A DNA stretch of 5,681 nucleotides from Chromatiales bacterium (lineage in GTDB: Bacteria > Pseudomonadota > Gammaproteobacteria > UBA6429 > Thiohalophilaceae): contig JAHEDB010000172.1 of assembly GCA_024641465.1 (NCBI GenBank), positions 1 through 5,681 on the forward strand, read 5' to 3'. The translations under genes and the position numbers were made by a program. Every line of letters starts with the position of its first letter. Positions within the stretch are counted from its first letter, which is position 1. The notes under the pieces are model-generated. The model was given only the letters and a program-made list of their open reading frames with translations, made no database searches and was not told the DNA's origin. This document shows, piece after piece, positions 1-5,561 of this stretch.

Positions 1-50
1 ATCAATCTAAATTTGGCATTAATAATCATCGGCTTATGATCTACTACCAG

Positions 51-488
51 CTAGTGCCTGGCAAAAACGCGGGTCTGACCTTGCTGATCAATACTCAGGA
101 CTGCATAGGGCTGTTTCTCACCGCCCTGCTCCATCCCCGGTGAGCCGACAGGCATGCCGGGCGCGGTCAAACCCCGGATATTTTTCGGGCGAGTCTTGAG
201 CAGTTGCTTGATATCGTCCGCCGGGACATGGCCCTCAATGACATAGCCCTCAACGATTGCGGTATGGCAGGAAGCGGTCTGCGGGGTGATCCCAAACTCG
301 ATTTTTTTTGGCGCCACATTCGCCATATCAATGGCCTTCACCTTGAAACCATTCTCCTGCAGATGACCGATCCAGTTTTTGCAACAACCACAGGTCGGTG
401 ACTTATATACCGTAATTTCATTTTGGGCCGAAGCCGTCGCACAGGCCAGCAAAAACAGGCTCAATATCGTCAGTAGTTTGTTCATCAT
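51..488 (-). CDS. Secreted DUF411 family metal-binding-type protein
   Basis: This 145-residue protein matches the DUF411 family, small periplasmic proteins often found beside copper and other metal-resistance genes; their biochemical role is not settled. An N-terminal hydrophobic signal (residues 3-21) ends in ATASA before Gln22, a good signal peptidase I site. LLAC at 13-16 is a weak lipobox alternative. The mature part shows the family hallmarks: PTCGCCKNW (31-39) with Cys33, Cys35 and Cys36, then SCHT (73-76), then EGHVPADDI (85-93), and a GMPVGSPGME tail motif (111-120). The cysteines and histidines are the likely metal ligands or redox centre (inference). Two ATGs lie in tandem at 486-488 and 483-485. 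An AAGGAG at 494-499 is 5 nt from the first and 8 nt from the second, so the true start may be the second. The gene diverges from the MFS gene, and no other metal-resistance gene is visible. Confidence 0.9.
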   Translation of the reverse strand: MMNKLLTILSLFLLACATASAQNEITVYKSPTCGCCKNWIGHLQENGFKVKAIDMANVAPKKIEFGITPQTASCHTAIVEGYVIEGHVPADDIKQLLKTRPKNIRGLTAPGMPVGSPGMEQGGEKQPYAVLSIDQQGQTRVFARH

Positions 489-622
489 GTTTACTCCTTA
501 TCAATTAAATGATCAGTAAATCAACCAATAACAGTCCTCACTCCAGCCATACCCAGGCAAGGACCAAATGACCAGGCCGTTGCAAATAGGCAATATAAAT
601 AGCCAATCTCACATGACAAGCT

Positions 623-654
623 ACGCCGGGCAGGAAGATTTTCCAGCCCGGTGT
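623..654 (+). promoter_or_regulatory. Strong hairpin in the leader of the MFS gene
   Basis: An inverted repeat pairs 623-636 with 641-654 around a GATT loop. The outer stem is nine pairs (one G-T), followed by one A/A mismatch and four more pairs. It ends 38 nt before the preferred ATG of the transporter and is followed by a T-rich stretch (TAGTATTATT). It could be a 5' leader structure, an attenuator or a terminator stopping transcription entering from the left. Its left arm includes the AGGAAG that would otherwise serve a GTG start at 651. The structure is clear in the sequence; its function is not known. Confidence 0.5.
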
Positions 655-692
655 TAGTATTATTGACTTCGCAGAATAACAAAAGCACAAGC

Positions 693-1925
693 ATGACTTC
701 ATTTGCACGTAATGTCCCGATCCTGGCGCTGAGCCAGGCCCTGATGATGAGCGCCACCACCCTGACCGTCACCGTTTCGGTATTGGTTGGCCATGCCCTG
801 GCCGCCGACAAGGCCTATGCCACCCTGCCCTTTACGGCACAGCTTATCGCCGGTACCCTCACTACCATTCCCGCTGCACTACTGATGGCGCGCATCGGAC
901 GCAAACCGGCGTTTATCCTGGCAACCTTTTTTGGCATCAGCGCCGGCGCGGTCTGTAGTTTCGCCATCATCCAGGGCAGTTTCTGGCTGTTCCTGGCGGG
1001 TTGCGTGTTGATCGGCGTATTTAACGGCTTTGGGTTTTATTATCGATTTGCCGCCGCTGATGCCGTCGACACGGAACACAAGAGCCGCGCCATCTCCCTG
1101 GTCCTCGCCGGTGGGGTCATCGCCGCCATCGTCGGGCCAAACCTCGCCGGTCTGACCCGTAATCTGATCGAGCATGCGATGTTTGCCGGCAGCTTCGCAT
1201 CGATCATTATCATTTATGTATTGGCCTTTATCCTGCTGAATTTTTTAAAGCTGCCCGAATTCGCCAACAGGCAGTCAGGCATAGAGGTCTCGGGCCGACC
1301 CTTAGCCGTCATCATGCGCCAGCCGTGTTTTATCATCGCCGTCATCTGCGGCATGCTGGGTTACGGCGTCATGTCACTGGTGATGACCGCCACACCCCTG
1401 GCCATGCAACACAACCACCACCATTTTTCCGATACCTCATTCGTGATTCAATGGCATGTACTCGGCATGTTTGCACCATCATTTTTTACCGGCCACCTGA
1501 TCAATCGTATCGGTTTATTAAAGATCATGTTTATTGGTGGGCTGGCGGGGCTGGCCTGCGTGGTTATCAATCTGATGGGCACCAGCGTAAATCATTTCTG
1601 GCTGGCGTTATTCCTGCTCGGCATCAGCTGGAACTTCCTGTTTATCGGCGCCACCACCATGCTCACCGAAACCTACCAACCGGAAGAGCGCTTCAAGACC
1701 CAGGCGGTGAATGACTTCATCGTCTTTTCCACTGTCGCGGCGGCATCCCTTTCGGCCGGGGCTTTACAGCATCACTTTGGCTGGCAGGCGGTGAATTATG
1801 GGGCCATTCCGGCGCTGCTCATCATTCTACTCAGTCTGCTCTGGTTGCGTTATAGTCACAAACCAGTGAACAAGTATCCCGCCGAGGATCAAATCGACAT
1901 GGCTTCCAGCCAGACCGAATACTAA
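693..1925 (+). CDS. Major facilitator superfamily (MFS) transporter
   Basis: This is an inner-membrane secondary transporter of about 410 residues with roughly 12 hydrophobic segments. The MFS motif A between helices 2 and 3 appears as LLMARIGRKPAF (residues 63-74), and a hydrophilic central loop lies around 187-208. A histidine cluster (HNHHH, 240-244) precedes the amphipathic stretch leading into VIQWHVLGMFAPSF. The substrate cannot be read from the sequence. The frame is open back to a GTG at 651, but that start lies inside the hairpin and would add 14 polar residues. The ATG at 693 gives a usual MFS N-terminus (MTSFARNVPILALSQ) just before helix 1. Neither start has a good ribosome binding site: none precedes 693, and AGGAAG is 13 nt from 651. 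The gene ends 59 nt before the methyltransferase, so co-transcription is possible, although base composition changes sharply between them. Confidence 0.9.
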   Translation: MTSFARNVPILALSQALMMSATTLTVTVSVLVGHALAADKAYATLPFTAQLIAGTLTTIPAALLMARIGRKPAFILATFFGISAGAVCSFAIIQGSFWLFLAGCVLIGVFNGFGFYYRFAAADAVDTEHKSRAISLVLAGGVIAAIVGPNLAGLTRNLIEHAMFAGSFASIIIIYVLAFILLNFLKLPEFANRQSGIEVSGRPLAVIMRQPCFIIAVICGMLGYGVMSLVMTATPLAMQHNHHHFSDTSFVIQWHVLGMFAPSFFTGHLINRIGLLKIMFIGGLAGLACVVINLMGTSVNHFWLALFLLGISWNFLFIGATTMLTETYQPEERFKTQAVNDFIVFSTVAAASLSAGALQHHFGWQAVNYGAIPALLIILLSLLWLRYSHKPVNKYPAEDQIDMASSQTEY

Positions 1926-1984
1926 ACTGGATTAATAATTATAATGCTGGTATTTTGGCCGTGATAAAAATCGAGGAATGACAG

Positions 1985-2644
1985 ATGAGTAATCCGGCAG
2001 ACTATTATTTTGGCATCCGACCAGAGTTAAGGCCCTTTCTGCCACAGCAATATAATAAGGTTCTTGAAATTGGCTGTGGCGAAGGTAATTTTATTAGTAA
2101 CCTGACGCATAAATGCGAGTACTGGGGTATAGAACCAACTCACAATGCCGCTGAATCTGCCAAGCGAAAATTATTCAAGGTGTTGCAGGGTACATATGAT
2201 GATGTAAAAGCGGTTCTGCCTGAACAATACTTCGATCTTATAATCTGCAATGATGTTATCGAGCATATGGTAGATCATGATCAATTCCTCGAAGATATAA
2301 AACAAAAACTTTCTCCCACTGGATGTCTGGTCGGTTCGATCCCTAATGTCAGATTTATTGGCAACCTTATTGAGATATTGATTAAAAGAGACTGGCGATA
2401 CCGTGACGATGGAATCCTCGATCGAACCCATTTAAGATTCTTCACCGGAAAAAGCTTAAAGCGAACATTTGAGCAACATAGCTATAAGGTAGAAAAACTA
2501 CAGGGGATCAATTCCGCATTACCTAAATTTCGCTCATTAAAAAAAATCGTCAAGCATATCCTTTACAGGCTGACAGAACTAATAACCCTGGGCAATACTC
2601 GCGATATAAAATATCTGCAATTTGCCTTTCGTGTCAAAAAATAA
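1985..2644 (+). CDS. Class I SAM-dependent methyltransferase
   Basis: This 219-residue cytoplasmic protein has a Rossmann-type methyltransferase fold. SAM-binding motif I is VLEIGCGEG (26-34), the acidic residue ending strand 2 is Glu50 (YWGIEP), and motif II/post-II is FDLIICNDVIEH (83-94). SIPNVR (118-123) and ILDRTHLRFFT (144-154) follow. This order is typical of the Methyltransf_23/UbiG-like group, in which the DRTHLRFFT version is common in surface-polysaccharide clusters. The methyl acceptor is unknown, and no glycosyltransferase is present here. The start is supported by GAGG at 1973-1976, 8 nt upstream. The coding sequence is clearly AT-richer than both neighbours, with many AAA, ATA, AAT and TTA codons and a lysine-rich C-terminus. 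This suggests separate acquisition of the gene (inference). Confidence 0.9.
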   Translation: MSNPADYYFGIRPELRPFLPQQYNKVLEIGCGEGNFISNLTHKCEYWGIEPTHNAAESAKRKLFKVLQGTYDDVKAVLPEQYFDLIICNDVIEHMVDHDQFLEDIKQKLSPTGCLVGSIPNVRFIGNLIEILIKRDWRYRDDGILDRTHLRFFTGKSLKRTFEQHSYKVEKLQGINSALPKFRSLKKIVKHILYRLTELITLGNTRDIKYLQFAFRVKK

Positions 2645-2675
2645 GAAATCTTATCGCGAACAACCAACATATTGC

Positions 2676-2699
2676 ATGGGCCCGTATATACCGGCCCAT
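2676..2699. terminator. Hairpin between convergent genes, possible bidirectional terminator
   Basis: The 24-bp imperfect palindrome pairs ATGGGCC with GGCCCAT, has one C/C mismatch, then continues GTA/TAC. It sits 32 nt after the methyltransferase stop and 20 nt before the stop of the convergent gene. That is where a shared terminator would be expected. Neither side has a proper T-tract, so intrinsic termination may be weak or the hairpin may only protect 3' ends. Confidence 0.5.
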
Positions 2700-2718
2700 A
2701 CAATCCTGCTAAATATTA

Positions 2719-3282
2719 TTACGAAGCCTTTAGCCCTTCACCGAGCCACTCTTGCGGCAAGAAGGCCGCATCCAGCGGCAGACTTGCCATGTGACCGACA
2801 TAGTTCGTCAGCGTCATCAGGGCCACCAGCGTCACCACCTCCAGCACGTGACAGGGCTCATAACCCGCGTCCGTAAATGCCTTGACGTCATTGGCAGGGA
2901 CCCAACCCTTGTTATGGATCAGCTTCAGGGTAAAGGCGTGCAGGGCCTCCAGTTTGCTATCCGACAGAGATTCACCGGCGCGGATCTGCGCCAGTATCGC
3001 GTCAGGCATGTCGGCCATTTTCGCCAGAGTCGATTGTGCGGGTACACAGTAGGTGCAGTTATTTTCGGTACTCGCGGTGATGGTAACCACCCGACGTTCC
3101 AGTGCTGACAAACTGCCTTGTTCAATGGCCTGATTGACCGCCGTGACCGATGCCAGGGTCGCGGGTGACTCAGCCAATACGCCGATTATATTCGGAATAA
3201 AGCCGACGTGTTGCTCAAAGCCCTCCAGATAGGCAACAGATGCGGATGGTGCGGTTTCCTTGGTATGTATTGTAAAGCTCAT
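2719..3282 (-). CDS. Carboxymuconolactone decarboxylase / AhpD-like protein
   Basis: This 187-residue all-helical protein belongs to the CMD/AhpD superfamily, whose members include alkylhydroperoxidases that use a CxxC thiol pair. The core shows GFIPNIIGVLAESP (27-40), LSALERRVVTITAS (58-71) and CTYC (Cys76, Cys79). A second CMD-like helical half follows (LEALHAFTLKLI, 111-122; HVLEVVTLVALMTLTNYVGH, 145-164). In AhpD the second cysteine is followed four residues later by a proton-relay histidine. Here that position is Gln83 (CTYCVPAQS, codon CAA), so peroxidase activity may be altered or lost. The start is well supported by AAGGAG 7 nt upstream of ATG. It is 70 nt downstream of the TetR gene on the same strand, with a TetR-type operator in the gap, so it is the likely target of that repressor. 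The physiological substrate is unknown. Confidence 0.88.
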   Translation of the reverse strand: MSFTIHTKETAPSASVAYLEGFEQHVGFIPNIIGVLAESPATLASVTAVNQAIEQGSLSALERRVVTITASTENNCTYCVPAQSTLAKMADMPDAILAQIRAGESLSDSKLEALHAFTLKLIHNKGWVPANDVKAFTDAGYEPCHVLEVVTLVALMTLTNYVGHMASLPLDAAFLPQEWLGEGLKAS

Positions 3283-3317
3283 GCTTGTTCTCCTTTTTCA
3301 CAGGTTTAAAATCTAAT

Positions 3318-3335
3318 ATGGACCGAACGGTCCAT
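3318..3335. promoter_or_regulatory. Predicted TetR operator upstream of the AhpD-like gene (O1)
   Basis: ATGGACCGAACGGTCCAT is palindromic except for its central AA. Its core, GGACCG-N2-CGGTCC, is the same as in the site upstream of tetR. It lies 35 nt upstream of the AhpD-like start codon, where binding would block the promoter. No good -35/-10 pair could be fixed. TATTAG (3312-3317, read on the minus strand) beside the operator is a possible -10, but the hexamer 17 nt further upstream is poor. Confidence 0.8.
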
Positions 3336-3352
3336 TTTAGGACAAAAAAATA

Positions 3353-3940
3353 TCAGTCGAGGGAGCGTAAAATTTCTTTAACAATGTTGTGTAATACCGC
3401 CTGGCTCGCCCCTGCCTTGACCATGCCATTCAGGCCGGCCATGCTGCTCATCAGGAAATGCGCCAGACTTTTAGCATCCCTGGTCGGTGCGATATCACCT
3501 TGCTGTTGCGCCAATTCAATTGCCTGGTGAAACATCGCGATAAAACTCTCGGTGCCCTGTTTGATGAGCCGGGCGATGTCGGCATCGCGTTGCGCCAGTT
3601 CACTGGCGGTGTTCATCACCAGACAACCGATCCGGTTGGCCGGATTTTTGGCCTTCTCTATTTGCGACAAAAAGGCCTGCTCAATAAAGTCACGCGCCGA
3701 AGGCGTCGTTTCAAGCCCCTGTTTCAGACCGGTCGTCATCATACTGCGATAATACTGAATACACTGCTGGAATAAATCGTGTTTGCTACCGAAGGTCTGG
3801 TACAGGCTGCTCTTCGACAGCTGCATGGTATCAAGCAAATTCTGCATCGAGGTGGCCTCATAGCCCTGGCGCCAGAACAGATGCATTGCTGCATCCAGCG
3901 CCTGCTCGGTATCAAATTCTCTGGGTCTGCCTAAGCTCAT
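3353..3940 (-). CDS. TetR/AcrR family transcriptional repressor
   Basis: From the ATG at 3940 this is a 195-residue TetR-type repressor. The N-terminal DNA-binding domain starts GRPREFD (4-10), and its helix-turn-helix spans about residues 29-52, with recognition helix LSKSSLYQTFGSKHDLF (41-57). The C-terminal ligand/dimer domain contains NRIGCLVMNTASELA (102-116). The frame stays open to an ATG at 3979, but that start would place the operator and promoter inside the coding region, so 3940 is preferred. There is no ribosome binding site before it, consistent with a predicted leaderless transcript. Cys106 and Lys175 fall at the positions of the NemR Cys106/Lys175 redox switch (family knowledge), suggesting oxidant or electrophile sensing (inference). 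It probably represses itself and the AhpD-like gene through the two matching palindromes. A ligand cannot be named. Confidence 0.92.
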   Translation of the reverse strand: MSLGRPREFDTEQALDAAMHLFWRQGYEATSMQNLLDTMQLSKSSLYQTFGSKHDLFQQCIQYYRSMMTTGLKQGLETTPSARDFIEQAFLSQIEKAKNPANRIGCLVMNTASELAQRDADIARLIKQGTESFIAMFHQAIELAQQQGDIAPTRDAKSLAHFLMSSMAGLNGMVKAGASQAVLHNIVKEILRSLD

Positions 3941-3946
3941 GGGTGA

Positions 3947-3975
3947 ATAATAGGACCGGCCGGTCCATATGTCAA
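3947..3975 (-). promoter_or_regulatory. Consensus sigma70-type promoter of tetR, predicted leaderless
   Basis: Read on the minus strand, TTGACA (3970-3975) is followed by exactly 17 nt and then TATTAT (3947-3952), a near-consensus -35/-10 pair. Only TCACCC separates the -10 from the ATG. Standard spacing therefore puts the transcription start at the A of the start codon, and no Shine-Dalgarno is present. The spacer is filled by the operator, so a bound repressor would exclude RNA polymerase. Confidence 0.8.
3953..3966. promoter_or_regulatory. Predicted TetR operator in the tetR promoter spacer (O2)
   Basis: GGACCGGCCGGTCC is a perfect 14-bp palindrome lying between the -35 and -10 hexamers of the tetR promoter. 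It shares both half-sites with the copy upstream of the AhpD-like gene, differing only in the central two bases (GC instead of AA). This indicates autoregulation. Confidence 0.85.
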
Positions 3976-3999
3976 GCACAATAATGTTTCAACAAACGG

Positions 4000-4518
4000 T
4001 TAGAGATTGGCGGGTTTTTTATAGATGGGATAAAGCAGGTGTTCTTCCGCCTCGAACAGGCTTTCGAGCTTATTGCCTACCCCAAGCAGCTCAGACACAA
4101 ATGACTCGTCGTTAGACGGCTGAAACTCATCGGCGGAGACTTTGCCGATAAACTCGAATGTCTCAAGGCCGACGCGTTTTGACAGCTTCTTGAATTTGGT
4201 AATCAGATCCTGCTTTGCCTTGTCATCATTATAACAATGACGCAGGTAAATATAGAAATTGAGTTCCTCGTCCAGCAGATGTCGGCGCAAGGCAACCTGC
4301 AGGTCACGCAGTTGTTTTTTTAATACCGGGCCATCGGCCTGTTGCAAGGCGGTCAGCGCATTATTAAACAGATTTTGTAGATGTCGGTGTTCTTGCTGAT
4401 ATTTTACAATGAGCGAGTCTTTGTAGGTAATTTCCGTGCCCGGGGCGACAAGCAGTTGTTGCGTGTCATCGTCAATCTTTTGCTGGCCATCCTTGCCCCT
4501 ATTCTTAAAACCGAACAT
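4000..4518 (-). CDS. Hemerythrin-like HHE cation-binding domain protein
   Basis: This 172-residue cytoplasmic protein is mostly one four-helix-bundle hemerythrin/HHE domain expected to bind a di-iron centre. Candidate ligands appear in family order: His44/His46 (QQEHRHLQNLF), His80 and Glu84 (RRHLLDEELNFYIYL), and Glu159/His160 (FEAEEHLLYPIY). A polar N-terminal extension of about 34 residues precedes the domain. Bacterial single-domain HHE proteins are linked to oxygen, nitric oxide or iron-stress responses; the exact role here is not evident. The start has GGAGAA 4 nt upstream of ATG. The gene reads toward tetR, but tetR has its own promoter beginning 24 nt past this stop codon, so the two are probably separate units. 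No promoter was identified upstream. Confidence 0.87.
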   Translation of the reverse strand: MFGFKNRGKDGQQKIDDDTQQLLVAPGTEITYKDSLIVKYQQEHRHLQNLFNNALTALQQADGPVLKKQLRDLQVALRRHLLDEELNFYIYLRHCYNDDKAKQDLITKFKKLSKRVGLETFEFIGKVSADEFQPSNDESFVSELLGVGNKLESLFEAEEHLLYPIYKKPANL

Positions 4519-4873
4519 GGCTTCTCCAGTTATTATTTTTCTTGTCTCATCAATTATGCGGCGTCAAACGACAATCCATGCCAGGGAAGGGCCTCACATG
4601 GAAAATATGTTGTTTAACAGCAACCTATTCCCTACCCTCTTGAGGTTACCCTACAAATGATTTCGTATCTGATAACCATTCATCATAAATCGTATATGCT
4701 CAACCAGGCCAGTTTATCGGGTCAAATAAATATCCACTCACGCTAATTATTTACCGTTCCGGCCATTGACACGCGCCTGAATAATGGCTGCAACCACACC
4801 GAATATTGTCAACATCCCTTCATGCGTATCTCACACGGCTGACATCCGGTCGGCACACGCTGGTCCGAACTGA
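4519..4873. other. Non-coding AT-rich intergenic stretch
   Basis: No convincing reading frame, RNA gene or repeat is visible here. Stops are frequent in all frames, and the short open frames overlapping the hemerythrin start have no family-like sequence. It should contain the hemerythrin gene promoter, read leftward. A TTGACG (minus strand, around 4564) and several AT-rich hexamers are present, but none gives a correctly spaced pair. A TTGACA at 4766-4771 on the plus strand also lacks a matching -10. Confidence 0.5.
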
Positions 4874-5079
4874 CATGGGTGGATAGCAAGGAAAATTTAT
4901 ATCCACGAATGTGCCGATTCGACACTCCTGCTCTCGGCAGCAGGTCTGGTCCTGGGGGTATTCAGCCGTATAGAGGATGCCCACGACGCCTATTGGGATG
5001 ACATGGTAGCAGAGAAGGAAATGTATTTTCAGGAGTATTTACCGGTCCTCGACTCGGACGCCAGAACACTCAGCAATAA

Positions 5080-5238
5080 GGGTCCTGGTCGAAATAAAGT
5101 TGTCAACACCGAGGGTGCGCCTGGGCCATCAATGCAAGACGCGTTTCGCAGCTAATGGCCAGGTCCTTAGCAAGAAACGCAACACAGCAGTGATGGCCCA
5201 GGTGCGGCCGAATGTAAACATTATTTCGACCAGGACCC
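5080..5238. mobile_element. 159-bp palindromic MITE-like element flanked by TAA
   Basis: The ends are an 18-bp perfect inverted repeat, GGGTCCTGGTCGAAATAA at 5080-5097 and its complement at 5221-5238. More inverted matches share the same centre near 5160: a perfect 12-bp pair (5120-5131 with 5191-5202) and a 7-bp pair (5141-5147 with 5174-5180). The whole unit can therefore fold into one long imperfect hairpin. TAA occurs on both sides (5077-5079 and 5239-5241) as a possible 3-bp target duplication. TNA-type 3-bp duplications are known in parts of the IS5 family, but no family is assigned here. It encodes no transposase and would need one in trans. It could alternatively be two nested IS ends or a structural intergenic repeat. 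Confidence 0.7.
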
Positions 5239-5341
5239 TAAGCACCCATCCGACCTGCCCGCCGCTACCCGCGTGTCTTGTTACTCGCCTTTTAAAACGG
5301 GTGAGCTGGGTCGTGCTGGTAACCACTTTCACCACCAGAGG

Positions 5342-5365
5342 ATGAAAACCAGTGATGGTTTTCAT
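5342..5365. repeat. Perfect 9-bp stem hairpin
   Basis: ATGAAAACC (5342-5350) and GGTTTTCAT (5357-5365) form a perfect inverted repeat around a 6-nt loop. It lies at the 3' end of the interrupted reading frame, 13 nt before its stop. No T-tract follows on either strand, so it is not a standard intrinsic terminator. Confidence 0.5.
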
Positions 5366-5430
5366 AAAGGAAAAACCTGAATATTGTTTGTGAAATGTTT
5401 ATTTCCTGGAGTAACTCCCTTTCACCCATT

Positions 5431-5481
5431 CGCTACGGCCATCCCTGGCCTCATGCGCCTTATCCCGGCTACACTCGCTAC
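5431..5481. repeat. REP-like intergenic sequence
   Basis: GCGCCTTATCCCGGCTAC (5455-5472) closely resembles the core of enterobacterial and pseudomonad REP/BIME sequences, which carry a CGCCTTATCCGGCCTAC-type core. It sits beside a small hairpin (GGCCA-TCCC-TGGCC, 5437-5450) and is bounded by CGCTAC repeats at 5431-5436 and 5476-5481. It lies downstream of the truncated right-edge gene, the usual place for such repeats. The match is from memory of the motif, with one copy only in this window. Confidence 0.35.
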
Positions 5482-5561
5482 AATCTCAACACGTGATGAT
5501 ATTCGAAGCACTTAAATACGCCGGAAGACCCCGGGTATCAATCCAGTCTCCCGTTTCCAGA

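Larger units (their letters stand above)
4874..5380 (+). pseudogene. Degenerate small membrane-anchored protein gene, interrupted by an element
   Basis: A plus-strand frame is open from 4874 to the start of the palindromic element at 5080, and the same frame resumes at 5240 and runs to TGA at 5378-5380. Reading past the element start in place gives a stop at 5153-5155. Excising the element plus one TAA joins LSNK to HPSDLPAATRV and gives about 114 open codons. The product has a hydrophobic segment (LLLSAAGLVLGVF) near its start. An acidic stretch rich in Asp, Glu and Tyr (RIEDAHDAYWDDMVAEKEMYF) follows, then a basic, His-rich tail ending HKGKT. That suggests a signal- or membrane-anchored periplasmic protein (inference). 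No ATG, GTG or TTG lies in frame before the hydrophobic segment, so the 5' end is also damaged. AAGGA near 4889-4893 may be a relic ribosome binding site. I do not recognise the family. Chance openness is a real alternative. Confidence 0.42.

Noticed and set aside
651..692. GTG (651) or TTG (663) as the MFS start, adding up to 14 residues
   Set aside because: The extension is polar and unlike MFS N-termini, GTG 651 lies inside a hairpin, and its AGGAAG is 13 nt away. The ATG at 693 fits the family better, though it lacks a ribosome binding site.
521..811. Minus-strand open frame upstream of the DUF411 gene
   Set aside because: It overlaps the start of the MFS gene on the opposite strand, and its translation shows no recognisable family or ribosome binding site.
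1940..1945. TATAAT upstream of the methyltransferase as a promoter
   Set aside because: The hexamer is perfect, but no acceptable -35 lies 16-18 nt upstream and the surroundings are generally AT-rich, so it may be chance.
3941..3979. Longer TetR product starting at the ATG at 3979
   Set aside because: It would put the operator and the whole -35/-10 promoter inside the coding sequence. GRPREFD right after the 3940 start is the usual TetR N-terminus.
5080..5238. Integron attC site or CRISPR unit
   Set aside because: There are no attC core sites of the GTTRRRY/RYYYAAC type at the ends and no integrase. The repeats are inverted and single, not direct and spaced as in CRISPR.
5100..5345. Plus-strand 81-codon open frame in and after the element
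   Set aside because: It begins inside the element in a different frame from the reconstructed gene. Its composition is rich in Thr, Arg and Pro without structure.
5129..5365. Minus-strand 78-codon open frame across the palindromic element
   Set aside because: It is antisense to the interrupted frame, is built mostly from the inverted repeat, and has no family resemblance or ribosome binding site.
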